This document shows, one piece after another, positions 56,820 through 60,000 of a stretch of DNA of 60,000 bases. Origin of the DNA: Adiantum capillus-veneris (Eukaryota > Streptophyta > Polypodiopsida > Polypodiales > Pteridaceae); the NCBI GenBank assembly GCA_014529385.2, contig CM043947.1, positions 119,550,891 through 119,610,890 on the forward strand. Reading direction: 5' to 3'. The position numbers and the translations under genes are program-made. The first letter of the stretch is position 1. Each line of letters opens with the position of its first letter. Under the pieces are notes generated by a model. The model was not told the origin of the DNA. It saw only the letters and a program-made list of their open reading frames with translations, and ran no database searches.

Positions 56820-58970
56820 CCCTCTGTGTTCAAAGGTCTGGAACATTCTCTATGTAAAATTTTCATATATCATGTACGTTCACCAGAATGGATTAAAAAT
56901 ACCTCGTATAGGCCTTATCTACATATGTTTCTGTAACTTTACAAGAATATAAAATCCCTTCTGTTGAACACATGTGCTATGTTACATATACTTTAGTGAA
57001 CTCCCCAGGTCAAAGGCCTCATAAATCTTATGCACTAAACATTCAGCACTAGAAATCGACCAAATAAGGAGCAAATTTTTACTTCCTTGTGTGCACCTCG
57101 TGCTCTTGGGAATGTTTTGGTTAAGCCATTTCTTTGGTATTTGAAACCACATGTGACCCCTATTGTTATAGTATCCAACCAAAGGTTTCTTGATTAGTGG
57201 TTTACATAGGCTCGAGTGGTACATATCTTCGATGTTAACAATGCATGTATCTATAATTTATGTTTATACTTTCTCTATCCAAATGAGCTACATAGTAAAA
57301 ATCAAATTTGCAATTTAACAGTTAAACTCACAAGGTAATAGCTATTGGTATCATCTTCAGCTATACCAAAGAGATAACTACCAATAGCTCAAGAATAGGG
57401 ATATTTAAGAAGATTTGATACCAAAAACTTGCCAACACTACTCAAAAAGGTGGAAACTCAAAGGCTTTACAATATATGTATGATGAAACACGGACCAATA
57501 ATAAGTCACCCCTATACATCAACACCTCCGTCTCAAGTTGTCATTTCTCTAAGTCAAGCTTGGCATCATAGGCATAGTATGGAAACAATAACATGTTGGA
57601 AAGCAAGAATTTAGCTTTCTCAACTTGTGAAACATTGCTAATGATATATATTAAACATCCCCAAATGAGGAAATCTTGACAAAGGTTATGATCCACTTTA
57701 ATAAGAATAACCATTAATCATTAAACTGAAATCAAAATATTTCTTGAATTTCTTCATGGTGGAGTGATCAAGACTTGAGACTTGAAACGTCTTACAGGCA
57801 AATTAAAATATCCATAAAGGTCAACAATATTGATCAAATTTGTATGAAACTCCAATAATCTAAATTAAAGAATCTCACTCAATGCGACACCATTTAACAA
57901 AAAAAACATATTTATATTGCATTTATAGAGGAATACAACCTCATGAAAATAATTACGAACAGAGACAATGTTGTTGTTGTTAGGCGTCTCCTACAAGTAT
58001 TTGTCTTCCTCATCTAGAGATTCATATACACTTGAGTATTTGTGTGTCTATGACACTAGGGAAGATAGTAGTACTATATGGATGGCTTTTCTAATAGCAT
58101 TTAGAGAGTACCTATTGGTTCAAGATTCTACAAAAATTATACTATTCTTACCAAAATCCTTTAGCATGGTAGTGAAAGGTTCCTCACGGAACAAAAATAT
58201 AGTGATTTCCATCTCTGCACATGGTTGCTTGCTCATTTTCTCAAAAAAAAAGGGGAGTCTGTAAGTAAACAATAGATTATGTGAGCACAAAGTTATAAAT
58301 TACAAAATGATATCATTCTAATAGTCTAATGACAATTATACAAAGAATAAATTATAAGAAAAAAAATTCATGACTCTCCATAGATACACAACTTGCTTAC
58401 ATTGTGAAACTCAATCACATGCTACACAACTATAGATGGCACACCAAAGCCATCAAAAAAATAGCACCACCCAGTGTTAAGAGGTGTGAAGCCTAAACAT
58501 TGAAATCCATAAAGAGGTTTGTTCTCTCCAGCATGATAAGCCTAAATATGGAGATGATGTTAAGCTATGAATGTAAGCTACAAGGGTAGTTTTCTTATCA
58601 TTCTATCTTTATGTTGGGGATGAACCCTTGCAATGCCCACACACTATTCACACCTCCTGTTGTTGTGGTATGCAAGTCATGTGACCTCATGCTTTTGCAA
58701 CCTTTGGGAGTAGAGGTTTCCATGTAGTGTGAGTGAATGAAAGTAGAAGGAGTAGAATCTTGTTTCATGTTGTAATGGATGTGAGACAAGGGAGAGTAGC
58801 TAGCTTACTGTGAAACTATGTGGTCGGCAAGGGGAAGAGATGGGGGAGGATCTTGTTTGGTGCTACAATAAATGTGGGAGAAAGCTAGCAGAGAGATAAT
58901 GCTGGACTAGGCGGTGCATGTGGCTGTTGCAACAATGGAGAGCTTGGAAAAGGGTTTGTAGAGAGAGAAA
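56820..58970. other. AT-rich intergenic, no gene seen
   Basis: About 2.1 kb without a supported gene on either strand. Small frames (for example 57968-58264) have no recognisable motif. Confidence 0.45.
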
Positions 58971-58974
58971 ATCA

Positions 58975-59237
58975 CTTTTTAGCTATAGAATAGGTTTGGA
59001 AAAACTTTGGAGGGTGCAAAATGATGTTTTGATTTTTTTGAAAAATTTTAATTTTTTGGATTTTTTAGTACACGTTTTTTACTTTTGGAGGTCAAAAATA
59101 CCTTTTTTGACCATGAAATAGGTTTGGGGACCTTTTAAGGAGGGAAAACTTGAAATTTGAATTTTTTAGTGTATTTTAAAATCTGGGCTGAAAAAGTGGG
59201 GTAAAAGAGGTCAAAGTGGTCCCCCCCCCCCCCCCCC
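58975..59237. repeat. Tandem duplication ending in poly-C
   Basis: Two diverged copies of a unit of about 120 bp (ATAGAATAGGTTTGGAAAAAC...GGATTTTTTAGTACACG and ATGAAATAGGTTTGGGGACC...GAATTTTTTAGTGTATT) are followed by a run of 17 C at 59221-59237. This is a second place in the window where repeat units are joined to poly-C. Confidence 0.5.
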
Positions 59238-59404
59238 TTAGCCACCTCCCTTACCTTCTCACTAGGTAAGAGGCCATTAAAAGGTGTAAAGCTACCTTGT
59301 TCGCCTACTTTTTTGAGGGTATAGAGTGTGTCCACCACCCTCTTCCTATTGGATGGCCTCTAATTAAACTTAATCCCAAAGGGCCCCTAGAGGGTTCATA
59401 TTTT

Positions 59405-59720
59405 TCCTAATGCACAGCTCTAATGGGTGGGACAAATTGGATGTGTTTCCAATAGAATCTGCTTACTTTGATGACTACTTCGATTACAAGAAGGTGATAG
59501 TTCACAACAGTAAAATGGGAGTATTTGTAACTAATCGATCTTTTACCCAACAATGATATGATTCACATGCTAATGGGAAAATGTTTCAACCAGAGATTAA
59601 AAAGGATTATTGGGATCACCTGTCTGATATACTCAAAGAATGGGATAACTATATTCCATTGGTGGAAGGATGTCACAATGGCTACTACCGGGCGCATTAT
59701 GTTAGAGCTATTAGAATTTA
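59405..59720 (+). pseudogene. ORFx copy 3, C-terminal block
   Basis: The frame reads GWDKLDVFPIESAYFDDY, YKKVIVHNSKMGVFVTN, MFQPEIKKDYWDHLSDI, LKEWDNYIPLVEGCHNGYY and YVRAIRIY, then stops. It aligns with copy 1 (5046-5340) with many third-position differences. One in-frame TGA after TQQ is found in both copies. It is the best-preserved copy of this block. Chromovirus gag starts 210 bp later. No known domain was recognised. Confidence 0.6.
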
Positions 59721-59927
59721 CTAGACCTTCAAGACACTTCTTAGACTTTTTAAAACCCCAAAGTTTTGTGATATAGAAATTAGTTTAATTTATTTGTTAT
59801 TCTTTCTCATTCTCTCTCTCCTATCTTATTCTCAACCTTCTATTTTTTATCCGTCTTCAAGGACTTCAAGCAGTCCACAAAAATTTTCCTAAGTGTGACC
59901 TTGGTTGATATGGTACAGGAGGTTACC

Positions 59928-60000
59928 ATGCCTCCTAGAGGAAATGCGACTGCTGCTAACACAAATGTGTCTATTGTTCCTCAACACACCATCATTGATA
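59928..60000 (+). CDS. Chromovirus gag start, cut by window edge
   Basis: The frame opens MPPRGNATAANTNVSIVPQ and continues to the window end without a stop. It matches 5531-5605. It lies downstream of ORFx copy 3 with a CT-rich spacer and no LTR between. Only 24 codons are visible, so its integrity cannot be judged. Confidence 0.6.
   Translation, partial: MPPRGNATAANTNVSIVPQHTIID

Overview
This is nuclear DNA of a land plant. The evidence is an intron-containing alpha-expansin gene of typical plant architecture, and plant lineages of Ty1/copia and Ty3/gypsy (chromodomain-bearing) LTR retrotransposons primed by initiator-methionine tRNA. There is also a DUF659/BED hAT-type transposase and many long (GT)n, (GA)n and (CA)n tracts. 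The low host-gene density and deep nesting of decayed elements suit a large, repeat-rich genome such as a fern, lycophyte or gymnosperm. I cannot fix the species.

Layout. 0-3.5 kb: decayed coding remnants on the minus strand, a short copia-type LTR with primer-binding site, a TATA-bearing LTR-like segment and the tail of a gypsy LTR. 3.8-6.7 kb: a decayed chromovirus 5' part, made of an unidentified extra ORF ('ORFx') followed by a gag that begins MPPRG. 6.8-10.1 kb: 3'-truncated copia element A (minus). 10.1-14.6 kb: hairpin-rich repeat, microsatellites and a TG-rich degenerate minisatellite. 14.6-16.5 kb: the one convincing host gene, alpha-expansin, in a locally GC-rich island. 17.4-21.2 kb: retroelement scraps, including two copia fragments facing each other. 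21.2-30.8 kb: a gypsy family (G1) on the minus strand, arranged as LTR-internal-LTR-internal and joined to a pol 3' half. It includes a 2.9-kb nearly exact direct repeat at an offset of 4439 bp. 30.8-32 kb: another copia fragment. 32-36.3 kb: AT-rich, no recognised gene.

36.4-42 kb: a plus-strand chromovirus pol 3' half, polypurine tract, one LTR, a primer-binding site and then ORFx again. This is the order expected at a one-LTR tandem junction. 42.3-43 kb: pyrimidine tract, GGGCCC hairpin repeat and microsatellite. 43.1-48.3 kb: copia element B (minus), nearly complete with a 5' LTR but no 3' LTR. 49-52.2 kb: a basic ORF and a hAT-like transposase. 53-56 kb: a third GGGCCC-type repeat and a possible coiled-coil exon. 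56-56.8 kb: palindromic units interleaved with poly-C tracts. 59.4-60 kb: the start of a third ORFx-gag copy, cut by the window edge.

The most interesting item is ORFx. It is seen three times, twice directly upstream of the chromovirus gag and once downstream of an LTR plus primer-binding site. Its protein-level similarity survives between copies, and one copy has an intron-like gap whose splice sites keep the reading frame. I do not recognise its family. Many stop codons in these elements fit G-to-A decay of Trp codons, as expected for long-methylated transposons.
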